Of a stretch of 64,000 nt of DNA, positions 1 through 9,203 are shown one piece after another. Below the pieces are notes generated by a model. The model had not been told where the DNA came from, searched no databases, and worked only from the letters and a program-made list of their open reading frames with translations. The translations under genes were made by a program, and so were the position numbers. The stretch is from CAZSAT01 sp964604675. GTDB lineage: Bacteria; Myxococcota_A; UBA796; CAJQPC01. The stretch's first letter is position 1. Every line of letters begins with the position of its first letter. Location: assembly GCA_964604675.1 (NCBI GenBank), contig CAZSAT010000022.1:11383-75382 (forward strand), given 5' to 3'.

Positions 1-3000
1 ACGTCCCCCTGCTGGCGGTGCGCCAGGCCGGGCAGGGCTGGTTCTACCGCCAGGAGCACCTGCCCCTCCGCGCCGTGCTCGACAGCCAGGAGGCCTGGGC
101 CGCCCACACCCGCCGGGGCGTGATCGGCTTCCTGAACGGCCGCGCCGAGTGCCGGCGCGACGCCCTTGCGTGGGAGGCCAAGCGCCTGCCGGTCTGGCGC
201 ACCCGCGCCGACGAAGCGTCGGTGGCCGAGGCGCAGACCGAGCTGTTGGCCCTGCGGGAGCAGCTGCGGGATCGGGCGCTCCCCTGCGTGGGACCGCGCA
301 AGCCCCGGCTCACCCTGGACCGCGAGAGCGAAGCGCTGGTCTACTCCGAGCCACTGCCCTGCCTGGGCCGCTCCCACGGCGACGCCAGCGTGCGCGTCAC
401 GCTGCGCGGCACGGTCGCGGCCACCTGCAGCTGCTCGGAGACCCCGAACCCCGACTGCACCACGGCGTTGCGCGCGGTCGACGCGGTGCTCGAGCTCCTG
501 GTGGGCACCACCTCGCTCCGCGAGGAGGTGGCCGACCTGCTGAGCGTGCCGGCCTGGGAGCTCACCCTCCAGCAGCTCGATCACGTGCTCCGCCCCGGCG
601 ACGCCCGCGACGAGAAGGGGCGCCAGTTCGGCTGGAGCCTCACCGACACCTACGCGGGCCCCTCGCTGGAGCCGGTGCTGACCCGGCCCTACAAGACCAA
701 GCGCGGGCTGCGGGTCTGGAAGCTCGGCATGGAGAAGGCCCGCCTCTCGGAGCTGACCACCGCCCCGGACCACGAAGCGCTCGCGCTCCTGGCCGCGGGG
801 TCCACCGAAGCCACCCACCGAGCCATCCGTGCCCTCGTGGGCCACCCCCGCGTGCTGGTCGACGGCGAGTCCGAGCCCAGCCGGGTCGCCCTGCGCCGCC
901 TTGCGTTCCGCTGCTCTCCGCTCGGCGAGGGCGTGAGGCTGGAGGTGGCCCTCGACGGCACCCCGCTCGACGCTGAAGCGCTCGAGGAAGCGCTCGACAA
1001 CGCGCACGGCGGCCTCGCCATCGACATCGACCCACGGCTGGTGGCGGTGATCGAGGTGAGCCCCCGAGAGCGGGCGCTCATGGAGCTCCTCCGCCGTCGC
1101 GGCGGCGCCTTCCCCGAGGAGGCGGCCGCGCTCCTGCTGGAGCGGGTGCCCCGGCTGCAGCAGGTCACCCGCGCCGAGCTCAGCCCGTCCCTCCGTGGCC
1201 GCGAGGTGGAGCTCGATGCCCAGGTGCTCGTGCGGGCCGAGGTCGTGCCCGGTCCCGCCCTGCAGCTCCGCGCCCGGCTCCGGCTCCTGCCCGGCCAGCC
1301 CTTCGTGGTGCCGGGCGAAGGCGCGAACGAACAGTACGGCCTCGTGGAAGGCGAGCGGGTGTGGGTCGAGCGCGACCACGCCACCGAAGCGGCCTTCGTG
1401 CGGCAGGCGCTCGCTCCTCTCGACCTCGACGACGACACCTGGAACTGGGAGATCGCCGACCCGGAGCGGGTGCTCGGCCTGATCGAGTCGCTCTCGGCGC
1501 TGGACGTCGAGGTGGCCTGGGCCCGGCAGGCGCTGCGCGTCGCCCAGGGTGAAGCCAGCGGGCTCGACCTGCGCATCGCCCAGCGCAAGGACTGGTTCGG
1601 CCTGGAAGGCGAGCTCCTGGTCGACGGCCTGAGCGTGCCCGTGGGTGCGCTGTTGGAGGCCGTGCGCGACGGGCGCCGCTTCGTGCAGGCGGGCGACTCG
1701 GGCTTCGTGCGCCTGGAAGAGCCGTTCCGCAAGGCGCTCGAGCAGCTGGCCATGACCGCGCGGAAGCGGCGGAGCGAGCTGGAGCTGCCCGTGCTCGCCG
1801 CCCCCCTGCTCGACGCGCTCGCCGAAGAAGGCATCGAGGTCGAGGCCCCCGAGGCGTGGACCGTGTCCGCCGAGCGCCTCCGCGAGGCGGCCACCCTCGA
1901 CCCCGAGCTGCCCGGAGGCCTGAACGCCGAGCTCCGGCCCTACCAGCTCGAAGGCTTCCGCTGGCTCGCGCGCCTGGCGCACTGGTCGCCCGGGGCCTGC
2001 CTCGCCGACGACATGGGGCTCGGAAAGACCGTGCAGGCGCTCGCCGTGTTGCTGCGACGCGCCCCCGAAGGCCCGGCCCTCGTGGTCGCGCCCACCTCGG
2101 TGGGCTTCAACTGGGTCCGGGAGACCGAGCGCTTCGCCCCCAGCCTCGAGGTCGTGGCCTACCGCGGGCAGCGCCGCGCCCACCTGCTCGAGAAGGCCGG
2201 CCCCAACGTGGTGTTCGTCACCAGCTACGAGCTGCTCGTGCGCGACGAGAAGCTGGCGGCGCTCGCCTGGAACACCCTGGTGCTCGACGAAGCCCAGGCG
2301 ATCAAGAACCCGTCCACCAAGCGCGCCCGGGCCTGCCGCGACCTGGAGGCGCCCTTCAAGCTCGCGCTCACAGGCACCCCGGTGGAGAACCGCGTGGCGG
2401 AGCTCTGGAGCCTCTTCCGGGTGCTCACCCCCGGCCTGCTGGGCTCGGCCGAGTGGTTCCGGGAGCGCTTCGTGAAGCCCATCGAGGCCGACTCCGCGCG
2501 CGAGCCGCGCGAGGCCTTGGCCGGGCTCATCCGACCCTTCGTGCTCCGGCGCCTGAAGCGCGAGGTGGCCCAGGAGCTGCCCGAGCGCACCGAGATCGTG
2601 GTGCAGGTCGAAGCCTCGAAGGCGGAGAAGCAGCTCTACGACCGCGTGCGGCTGGCGGCCCTGGAGAGCCTGACCAACCGCGACGAGCCCGGCTGGCGGT
2701 TCTCGGCGCTCCAGGCGCTCACGCGGCTGCGGCAGCTCGCCTGCCACCCGCGCCTCGTGCTGCCCGAGTCCGCGGTGCCGAGCTCGAAGCTCGAAGCCGT
2801 GCTCGAGCGCCTGGAGACCCTGCGCGACGAAGGCCACCGCGCCCTGATCTTCAGCCAGTTCGTGGGGCACCTGAGCCTGCTCCGCGAAGCCCTCGACCAG
2901 GCCGGTGTGCGCTACCGCTACCTCGACGGATCCACCCCGGCGGCGAAGCGCCAGGACGAGGTCGATGCCTTCCAGGGCGGCGACGGCGACGCCTTCCTGA

Positions 3001-3293
3001 TCTCCTTGAAGGCCGGCGGCACCGGGCTCAACCTGACCGCCGCCACCTACGTGCTGCACCTCGACCCGTGGTGGAACCCGGCGGTCGAGGACCAGGCCAC
3101 CGACCGCACCCACCGCATCGGCCAGACCGAGGCGGTGACGGTGTACCGCTTCGTGACCACCGACACGGTGGAGCAGTCCATCGTGGAGCTGCAGACCGAG
3201 AAGCGCGAGCTCGCCGAGGCCCTGCTCAACGGCACCGACACCACCGCCACCCTCGGGCCGGACGAGCTGCTGGGCCTGCTCTCAGGGGCGTAG
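1..3293 (+). CDS. SNF2/RapA-family DNA helicase (5' end outside window)
   Basis: This is a Swi2/Snf2 superfamily-2 ATPase that would translocate on double-stranded DNA. The frame is open to base 1, so the true start lies upstream; the first in-window start candidate is a GTG at 18. Counted from there, Walker A (DDMGLGKT) is near residue 664, the DEAQ box (LDEAQAIKN) near 756 and motif III (LTGTPVENR) soon after. The C-terminal helicase lobe carries IFSQF, LISLKAGGTGLNL and DRTHRIGQ. The N-terminal 600 residues are divergent; a CSC..NPDC cluster around residue 135 resembles the position of a SWIM zinc finger but lacks the CxH half. Family proteins act in chromatin-like remodelling, transcription recycling or repair; the substrate here is unknown. 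The last 12 bases overlap the convergent gene downstream. Confidence 0.93.
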   Translation, partial: VPLLAVRQAGQGWFYRQEHLPLRAVLDSQEAWAAHTRRGVIGFLNGRAECRRDALAWEAKRLPVWRTRADEASVAEAQTELLALREQLRDRALPCVGPRKPRLTLDRESEALVYSEPLPCLGRSHGDASVRVTLRGTVAATCSCSETPNPDCTTALRAVDAVLELLVGTTSLREEVADLLSVPAWELTLQQLDHVLRPGDARDEKGRQFGWSLTDTYAGPSLEPVLTRPYKTKRGLRVWKLGMEKARLSELTTAPDHEALALLAAGSTEATHRAIRALVGHPRVLVDGESEPSRVALRRLAFRCSPLGEGVRLEVALDGTPLDAEALEEALDNAHGGLAIDIDPRLVAVIEVSPRERALMELLRRRGGAFPEEAAALLLERVPRLQQVTRAELSPSLRGREVELDAQVLVRAEVVPGPALQLRARLRLLPGQPFVVPGEGANEQYGLVEGERVWVERDHATEAAFVRQALAPLDLDDDTWNWEIADPERVLGLIESLSALDVEVAWARQALRVAQGEASGLDLRIAQRKDWFGLEGELLVDGLSVPVGALLEAVRDGRRFVQAGDSGFVRLEEPFRKALEQLAMTARKRRSELELPVLAAPLLDALAEEGIEVEAPEAWTVSAERLREAATLDPELPGGLNAELRPYQLEGFRWLARLAHWSPGACLADDMGLGKTVQALAVLLRRAPEGPALVVAPTSVGFNWVRETERFAPSLEVVAYRGQRRAHLLEKAGPNVVFVTSYELLVRDEKLAALAWNTLVLDEAQAIKNPSTKRARACRDLEAPFKLALTGTPVENRVAELWSLFRVLTPGLLGSAEWFRERFVKPIEADSAREPREALAGLIRPFVLRRLKREVAQELPERTEIVVQVEASKAEKQLYDRVRLAALESLTNRDEPGWRFSALQALTRLRQLACHPRLVLPESAVPSSKLEAVLERLETLRDEGHRALIFSQFVGHLSLLREALDQAGVRYRYLDGSTPAAKRQDEVDAFQGGDGDAFLISLKAGGTGLNLTAATYVLHLDPWWNPAVEDQATDRTHRIGQTEAVTVYRFVTTDTVEQSIVELQTEKRELAEALLNGTDTTATLGPDELLGLLSGA

Positions 3294-3995
3294 CTCCTGC
3301 AGCACGGGGATCGCCGCGACCTTGGCGTCCGGCAGCAGGTCCCACGCGATGCCGGCCGGCCGCTCCCAGGTGCGCTGGGTCCACACCACCTCGTCGGGGG
3401 TGACCACGAGGTCCAGGGAGATGTCGTGGGCGGCCATCGGCACCCCGCCGGCCTCGAGCAGCTGGACGGTGTGCACGGTCGAGCAGATGACCGTGTCGGG
3501 GCCGACGCGTCCGACCTGCCGCAGCAGGGCGTACTCGAGGTCGGAGTAGCCGCCGCCCTTCCCGAGGCGCGCCCCATCGCGGCTGACCGCGACGCAGCCG
3601 GTCACGATGAGGTCGAGCTTCGGAACCTCGTCGAGCCCCACGGGCCGGCCGAGCGCGAAGGCTCCCTTGATGCTGGAGGCCTCCCACAGCTTCTCGGGCG
3701 GCAGGACCGCCGGGTCGAGCAGCACGAAGGGGGTGGCCTCCGCGAGCTTCGGCGCCGGCAACACCAGCACCTTGCCCTCACGGAGCGCCCGGGCGCGCAC
3801 GGGGCGCTGAGGGGAGTCGGGGTTGATCTTGAGCACCCCGGCCGCCGTCCAGGCCGAGGTGCCCGCGAGCCGCTCGGCCGCCGCCTCGGCGCCCTTGAAG
3901 TTCGGGATGCGCCCGAGGATGCCCGGAAAGCGGCCGGCGCGGGCCACACGGATGGCGTCCCAGGTCGCGGCGCGGAGAGCCTTCTTGCCGCTCAC
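3282..3995 (-). CDS. 5-formyltetrahydrofolate cyclo-ligase-like protein
   Basis: A 237-residue cytosolic protein of the MTHFS family, which in characterised members converts 5-formyl-THF to 5,10-methenyl-THF with ATP. The family glycine loop is present in altered form as RLGKGGGYSD near residue 155; classical enzymes have GYGGGYYD, so this belongs to the MTHFS-like branch whose activity is less certain. The C-terminal part carries the family's V(S/T)PD-type strand (LVVTPDEVVWT). A GTG start at 3995 is chosen because it gives a 4-base GTGA overlap with the stop of the upstream reductase gene, indicating translational coupling. The 3' end overlaps the helicase gene on the other strand. Confidence 0.8.
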   Translation of the reverse strand: MSGKKALRAATWDAIRVARAGRFPGILGRIPNFKGAEAAAERLAGTSAWTAAGVLKINPDSPQRPVRARALREGKVLVLPAPKLAEATPFVLLDPAVLPPEKLWEASSIKGAFALGRPVGLDEVPKLDLIVTGCVAVSRDGARLGKGGGYSDLEYALLRQVGRVGPDTVICSTVHTVQLLEAGGVPMAAHDISLDLVVTPDEVVWTQRTWERPAGIAWDLLPDAKVAAIPVLQELRP

Positions 3996-5074
3996 CCGCC
4001 GAAGTCCTTTTCCGCGGCGAAGCGGAGGATGCGGTCGAGGTAGTCCATCACCGGTGGCGGCGGCAGGTCGGGCAGGAGCTCCTCGCAGCCGCTGGTGTCG
4101 AAGATCGGGTTGCCCGAGAAGTACGGCAGGAAGGCGTCGCCGCCACGCCGGATGGTGCGACCCCGCCTCGTGAGGTTCATCAGGGGTTTCATGGCGGGCC
4201 GCACGAAGCGCACGTAGCGCCCCTGGTCGACGTAGCGCAGCGGCTTGCCCCCGAGCACCTCCCGGGTGCGGTCCACCAGCTCCTTCACGGTCGGCGCCGC
4301 GTCGCCCACCGCCACGTGGAAGCAGCGTCCGACCGCGCGCTCGTCGCGCGAGAGGCGGGCGATGACCTCGGCGACCCAGTCCACCGGCACGATGTCGCAC
4401 CGAGCCTCCGGGCTGCCCGGGAAGGTGCGCCACCAGCCGCGCACGTAGAGCTTGAGCGGCCAGTACAGCACGTTGAACGACTCGGTCTCGCCGCTCGCGC
4501 TGTCCCCCACCACGATCGCCGGTCGGTGGATGCAGATCGGCAGGCCCTGCTCGCCAGCGGCTCGGACCCGCTGCTCGCTCTGGCACTTGGACCACTCGTA
4601 GCTGTTGCGGAAGCCCTGCCCTTCGTCGCACTCGTGCTCGTAGACCCGACCCAGGCGGTCGCCGGCGACGTAGCAGGTGGACACGTGATCGTAGCGCCGG
4701 AGCCGCGGGCCGATCGCCCGGCACAACGCGAGCATGTTCTCGGTGCTGCCGATGTTCTTCTCGGCTGCGTCGGAGGCGGGCATGTCGAAGCGCACGGACG
4801 CGGCGGAGTGCAGGATCTGATCGACCTCCGCGAGCACCCGCGCGCGATCCGCCGCGCCCAGCCCGAGCTCGGGCGCCGACACGTCGCCGGCCACCGCCTC
4901 GACCGACGCGGGGTCCGCGCCGCTCTTCGCCAGCAGCCGCTCGAGACGCTCGGCGAGGTGCTGTGGGTCCCGGGCGCGGATCAGGCACAGCACCTGCGTG
5001 CCCCCCGTGGCCAGGCGCGGAAGCAGGGCCGTTCCGACGTGTCCGGTCGCCCCCGTGAGCATCAACATGGGCAT
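3992..5074 (-). CDS. Extended SDR / thioester-reductase-like oxidoreductase
   Basis: A 360-residue NAD(P)-dependent short-chain dehydrogenase of the extended (Male-sterility/thioester reductase) type. The N-terminal Rossmann motif TGATGHVG is at residues 7-14 and the catalytic pair is Y159/K163 in YEWSK. An upstream serine sits in the HVSTCYV segment. Family members reduce acyl thioesters or epimerise nucleotide sugars; the HRPAIVVGDSASGE strand fits the thioester-reductase branch, but the substrate is not readable. It is the first gene of a two-gene operon with the cyclo-ligase-like gene and is divergent from the MBL hydrolase with only 29 bases between starts. ATG at 5074 is used; Met4 would remove only three residues. 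Confidence 0.85.
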   Translation of the reverse strand: MPMLMLTGATGHVGTALLPRLATGGTQVLCLIRARDPQHLAERLERLLAKSGADPASVEAVAGDVSAPELGLGAADRARVLAEVDQILHSAASVRFDMPASDAAEKNIGSTENMLALCRAIGPRLRRYDHVSTCYVAGDRLGRVYEHECDEGQGFRNSYEWSKCQSEQRVRAAGEQGLPICIHRPAIVVGDSASGETESFNVLYWPLKLYVRGWWRTFPGSPEARCDIVPVDWVAEVIARLSRDERAVGRCFHVAVGDAAPTVKELVDRTREVLGGKPLRYVDQGRYVRFVRPAMKPLMNLTRRGRTIRRGGDAFLPYFSGNPIFDTSGCEELLPDLPPPPVMDYLDRILRFAAEKDFGG

Positions 5075-5103
5075 GCACCTCGCGCGGACATTAGCAAGGC
5101 TCC

Positions 5104-5997
5104 ATGCTCTTCGCCCTGGCCTGCGCCACCCTGCCCGCGCCCGAACAACCGGATTGGTCCTGGGACCTGGACCGGACCGCCCTCCCGCATGGCGAGCTGA
5201 GGGTCGCGCACCTCGCCACGGTGACGTCCACCGCGTTCCTGTCGTCGGGCAGCCGCTGGGAGCCGCACACGGTGCCGGTGAGCGCCCTGGTCTACCTGCA
5301 CCCCGAGTATGGCCCGGTCCTGATCGACACCGGCTTCGGCGAGCGGACCAAGAAGGACCCCCGCGACTACCCGGGGCGCTTCACGAGCCGGATGATGGGC
5401 CTGCAGGTCCAGGCGACGCTGCCCGATCTGCTCCCCGACCTCGGCTACGAGGTGGCCGACGTGCAGCACATCGTGTGCACCCACCTCCACTACGACCACG
5501 CGGGTGGGGTCGAGGACTTCCCCCAGGCCACCCTCTGGATCGGACCCGGCGAGTGGGACTTCGGCAGCGAGAAGCGCACGACCCGCGGGGTCGACCCCCG
5601 GCCCTACCTCGCGCACGCCGACCACCGCGAGGTGCCGTACGACGACGGACCCTACGGCCCCTTCGACGCGCACGAGGATCTCTTCGGCGACGGCTCCGTG
5701 GTGTTGTTGCCCAGCCCCGGCCACACCCCGGGGTCCCTGAGCGTGCTGGTGAACCTGCCCGGCGGCAGCTTCCTGTACACCGGCGACGCGGCCTGGGTGG
5801 ACGCCAACTGGCAGCTCCCCACCCCCAAGGGAAAGCTCGCCCGCGATCTCGTCGAGATCGACTGGGAGCAGGGCATGCAGGCGCAGTGGCGCTACAAGTG
5901 GTGGGCCGAGCGCTACCCCGACCAGCTCACCGTGGTGGCCGGGCACGAGCCGGCCAACGTCGACCGGCTGAGGGCGTGGCCCGAGCCGTACCGGTAG
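5104..5997 (+). CDS. MBL-fold metallo-hydrolase, probably exported
   Basis: A 297-residue metallo-beta-lactamase-fold hydrolase with the dinuclear zinc motif HLHYDH at 127-132, a further ligand in SPGHTPGS, an Asp in YTGDAA and a late His in VAGHEP. This arrangement resembles the N-acyl-homoserine-lactonase/quorum-quenching branch, so a lactone or ester substrate is plausible but unproven. The N-terminus is a very short hydrophobic leader (MLFALAC) that reads as a lipoprotein signal with Cys7; if so, the enzyme is envelope-attached. There is only a weak Shine-Dalgarno (AAGG) before the ATG. Confidence 0.85.
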   Translation: MLFALACATLPAPEQPDWSWDLDRTALPHGELRVAHLATVTSTAFLSSGSRWEPHTVPVSALVYLHPEYGPVLIDTGFGERTKKDPRDYPGRFTSRMMGLQVQATLPDLLPDLGYEVADVQHIVCTHLHYDHAGGVEDFPQATLWIGPGEWDFGSEKRTTRGVDPRPYLAHADHREVPYDDGPYGPFDAHEDLFGDGSVVLLPSPGHTPGSLSVLVNLPGGSFLYTGDAAWVDANWQLPTPKGKLARDLVEIDWEQGMQAQWRYKWWAERYPDQLTVVAGHEPANVDRLRAWPEPYR

Positions 5998-6034
5998 TCC
6001 GAAGACTGCGGGAGGTGGTGTAGGCTCGCGAGCC

Positions 6035-6997
6035 GTGAGCACGTCCCGCATCGGTCTCGGCCTGGCGGCGCTCGGACGCCCCGCCTACATCAACCTCGGT
6101 CACGCGGAGGATCTCGGCGGCGATCGCTCGGTCCGGGCGCTCGAACGGCACTGCCACCGTGTGCTCCTGGCCGCCTGGCGCGGCGGAGTGCGCCACTTCG
6201 ACGTGGCCCGCAGCTATGGGCGCGGCGAGCACTTCCTCGGCACCTGGCTCAAGGTGGTCGATCCCCGCGGTGCCCAGGCCTTCGTGTCGTCCAAGTGGGG
6301 CTACACCTACACGGCCGGCTGGCGCGTCTTCGTGGACGTGCACGAGGAGAAGGACCACGGTCTCGCGGCCCTCGAGCGGCAGTGGCCCGAGAGCTGGGAG
6401 CGCCTCGGACGGTGGCTGAAGCTCTACCAGATCCATTCGGTGACCCCGAAGAGCCCGGTGCTCGCCGACCGGGCCGTGCTGGACCGGCTCCGCCAGCTCC
6501 GGGCCAACGGCGTGCGGATCGGCTTATCGGTCAGCGGGCCGCGGCAAGGCCGCTGCATCGACGAGGCGCTCGCGGTCCACGCCGAGGAGCCCGTGTTCGA
6601 CAGCGTGCAGGCCACCTGGAACCTGTTGGAGACCTCCGCCGGACCGGCACTCGCGAGGGCGCATGCCGCCGGCTTGCAGGTGATCGTGAAGGAGGGCCTG
6701 GCCAACGGGCGCCTCACGCGCCGGAACATGGAAGGCGGCTTCACCAACACCGCCGAGCTGCTCGCGCGGGAGGCCGAGCGCCTCTCCACCGGCATGGACG
6801 CGGTCAGCCTTGCCGCCGTGCTCGCGCAGCCGTGGGCCGACGTGGTGCTGAGCGGCGCGGCGACGGTCGATCAGCTCCACGAGAACCTGGCGGCCGAACA
6901 GCTGGCGATCGATCGGCGGACCCTGGTGCGTTTCGCGGCCCTGTCGGAACCCGCGGAGGCCTACTGGACGCGCCGGGCCCGGCTTCGCTGGACCTGA
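6035..6997 (+). CDS. Aldo/keto reductase
   Basis: A 320-residue TIM-barrel oxidoreductase of the aldo-keto reductase superfamily. The catalytic tetrad is visible as D56 and Y61 (FDVARSYG), K87 (SSKWG) and H134 (YQIHS). The NADPH-binding end of the barrel (LSVSGP, then VIVKEGLANGRL and VVLSGAATVDQL) is conserved. The start is a GTG at 6035. It lies 37 bases after the MBL hydrolase and 49 before the next gene on the same strand, so the three may share transcription. The physiological carbonyl substrate cannot be inferred. Confidence 0.9.
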   Translation: MSTSRIGLGLAALGRPAYINLGHAEDLGGDRSVRALERHCHRVLLAAWRGGVRHFDVARSYGRGEHFLGTWLKVVDPRGAQAFVSSKWGYTYTAGWRVFVDVHEEKDHGLAALERQWPESWERLGRWLKLYQIHSVTPKSPVLADRAVLDRLRQLRANGVRIGLSVSGPRQGRCIDEALAVHAEEPVFDSVQATWNLLETSAGPALARAHAAGLQVIVKEGLANGRLTRRNMEGGFTNTAELLAREAERLSTGMDAVSLAAVLAQPWADVVLSGAATVDQLHENLAAEQLAIDRRTLVRFAALSEPAEAYWTRRARLRWT

Positions 6998-7046
6998 CCG
7001 GGCGCCAGGTTGTAGCCTGGACCAGGGGACGCTCTCCAGGAGCCGT

Positions 7047-9200
7047 GTGCGCGTTCTGATCGTCGAGCAGGATGCCTACCAGGCCGAGATGCTCACGGAG
7101 CTCCTGCAGCGCCGCGGGCACGAAGTCAGCCACCTGGCCCAGGTGGCGGCCGTGAAGCTGAAGGACCTGAAGAAGGAGCCCCCCCACATCCTGCTGCTGT
7201 CGCTCCAGGATGCAGGGACCGAGGGGCTGGAGCTGCTGAAGAACCTCCGCAACGCCGGGCTGGAGTTCCCAGCCGTGTTGATGGCCGAGCGGAGGCTTCC
7301 GGGCGGAGTGACCAAGGGACTGCTGGTGGCTCGTCAGCTGCAGAAGCCGTTCCCGCTGCTCAACGTGCCGAGCCTGATCACCGAGATCCTGGGCGGCGAC
7401 GGCGACGGCGCGTCGCGCTCGGTCGACGGCACCACCATCGCCGACCACCCGCCCGGTCGCCCCAACGGCGACGCGATCCAGCTGCTCGCGCGGGCGTGGG
7501 CCTTCCGCACCAACGGCGTGCTGCGGGTCCGCTCGGAGCGCGACTGGGCCTTCCTGGTGGATGGAGATTGCGAGGGCCCGCGCGCCCTGGAGCTGGCCAT
7601 CCTCGGCCTGTACAAGGGCGGCGCATCGGTCACCGACATGGACCACCAGCCCTCGGACACGCTGCACCCGCTCGGGCCCGAGCTGCTTCGCGCCGCCAAC
7701 AAGCTCGCCAACCCCGGCGAGATCCTCGCCGCCTTGAGCCTGGCGCTCATCGACGGACCCGCCTGGGAGCGCATGACCGAGCTCGAGCTCAGTCCCGAGC
7801 TGCGCACCCTGCTGGACGGTGGCCGTCCCCAGGACACGAGCCTGGGCGAGCAGCTCATGGCCCTGAAGCTCGACGCCATGGCGTTGGCCGAGGAGATCTC
7901 CACGCTGGTCCGCATGGGGTGCCTGTCGCTGGTCTCGGTGCGGCGGGCCCAGAAGGAGCGCCCGCCCGCTGCCCACTACAGCCGCGCAGCCAGCCCGAAG
8001 GCCAGCACCGTCGCCACGCCGCCGCCCAGGCCGAAGACGGCCGCCCAGGGCGGAGGCGACTTCCCCAAGCCGAAGCCCTCGACCCCGCGGACGAAGCCGC
8101 CCTACCCACCGCGGGAGATCCGGGCGATGCGCCGGCGGATGCGGCGCGAGGTCGAGACCATGGAGACCTTCGACTCGTGGACGATCCTCGGCATCCCGCG
8201 GCACGCGAGCAAGGCCGACGCGCGCAAGGCGCTGGAGCGCGTGCGACCCCGCTACCGCCTGAAGCCCGGCGCGCCGGCCGATCTGGTAGAGCTCGCGGCG
8301 CAGATCCTGGAGAAGATCGAGGCGGCCGGCCAGGCCATCGAAGACGCGCCCGAGACCGCGCCGGAGGAGAGCTCGTTCTCCTTCGGAGAGGGCGAACGCG
8401 CCGAGCTGGCCTCCACGACGGACTCCTCCGGCCGCGAAGAGGAGGCCTTCTCGTCGGGCAAGGTCGCGCTCGCCAAGGGCGACGCCGCGACCGCCGTCCG
8501 CTGCTTCGCGGTGGCGCGGGACGAGCGCCTCGACAGCGCGCGCAACCTGGCGTGGCTGGGGTGGGCGCTCTTCCAGGACACCTCGCGGCCGCTCGACAAG
8601 CGCACCGAGGCCGCCCTCACCGAGCTGCAGCTCGCCGACTCCTTCGACGACCACGACCCGGACGTGCAGTACTTCCTCGCCCAGGTGGAGGCACAGGCCG
8701 GCCTGGCGCGCTCGGCGCTCGCCCGTGTTCGCCGGCAGAACCGGCGCAAGCCCGACCCCCGCTTCGTCGCGCTCCTCCCGAGGCTCGCCGAGCTGGCTGA
8801 AGCGGAGGAGCTCGCCAACGCCAAGCGCGCGGCCCCCGACGAGACCAGCGGGGAGGACGCCGACGACGCGTCCGCGTCGGTCTCGGTCGAGTTCGAGATC
8901 GACGACGACGACGACGACTCGGCCTACGACCAGCAGCCCGACGAGGAAGAGGTCGATGACGATCCCTCGTCCGACTTCGGCATCGACGAGGAGAGCGTGG
9001 CGGAGAGCGTGGCGGACAGCCGCTCGGCCACCCGGTCACGCAGCTCCCAGCTGTGGCGCAAGCCCAGCGAGAAGCAGGAGACCAGGAAGGGGCTGCTCAA
9101 GGCGGTCCAGAGCGCCAAGGCCGAGGCCGAGGCCAAGGAAGCGTTGCCCCCCGAGCCCGACGACGACGAGGAAGTGGCCGACGACGACAGCTCGTTGTAG
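7047..9200 (+). CDS. Degenerate receiver + DUF4388-like + J-like/TPR regulatory protein
   Basis: A 717-residue multidomain cytosolic protein. Residues 1-115 fold like a response-regulator receiver, but the phospho-acceptor position holds Ser52 (ILLLSL) while the switch Lys (K100, QKPF) is kept, so it probably cannot be phosphorylated. Residues about 135-300 resemble the DUF4388/PatA-type region that follows receivers in Myxococcota gliding and polarity proteins. Around 370-430 there is a J-domain-like segment (WTILGIPRHASKADARKAL) without the HPD tripeptide. A TPR-like helical array spans about 460-590, and the C-terminal 120 residues are acidic and low complexity (runs of Asp). The start is GTG. 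The role is probably protein scaffolding; the partner is unknown. Confidence 0.75.
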   Translation: MRVLIVEQDAYQAEMLTELLQRRGHEVSHLAQVAAVKLKDLKKEPPHILLLSLQDAGTEGLELLKNLRNAGLEFPAVLMAERRLPGGVTKGLLVARQLQKPFPLLNVPSLITEILGGDGDGASRSVDGTTIADHPPGRPNGDAIQLLARAWAFRTNGVLRVRSERDWAFLVDGDCEGPRALELAILGLYKGGASVTDMDHQPSDTLHPLGPELLRAANKLANPGEILAALSLALIDGPAWERMTELELSPELRTLLDGGRPQDTSLGEQLMALKLDAMALAEEISTLVRMGCLSLVSVRRAQKERPPAAHYSRAASPKASTVATPPPRPKTAAQGGGDFPKPKPSTPRTKPPYPPREIRAMRRRMRREVETMETFDSWTILGIPRHASKADARKALERVRPRYRLKPGAPADLVELAAQILEKIEAAGQAIEDAPETAPEESSFSFGEGERAELASTTDSSGREEEAFSSGKVALAKGDAATAVRCFAVARDERLDSARNLAWLGWALFQDTSRPLDKRTEAALTELQLADSFDDHDPDVQYFLAQVEAQAGLARSALARVRRQNRRKPDPRFVALLPRLAELAEAEELANAKRAAPDETSGEDADDASASVSVEFEIDDDDDDSAYDQQPDEEEVDDDPSSDFGIDEESVAESVADSRSATRSRSSQLWRKPSEKQETRKGLLKAVQSAKAEAEAKEALPPEPDDDEEVADDDSSL

Positions 9201-9203
9201 GGC

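Noticed and set aside
1856..3403. Plus-strand frame overlapping the helicase C-terminus
   Set aside because: Out-of-frame Arg/Ala-rich shadow of the helicase.
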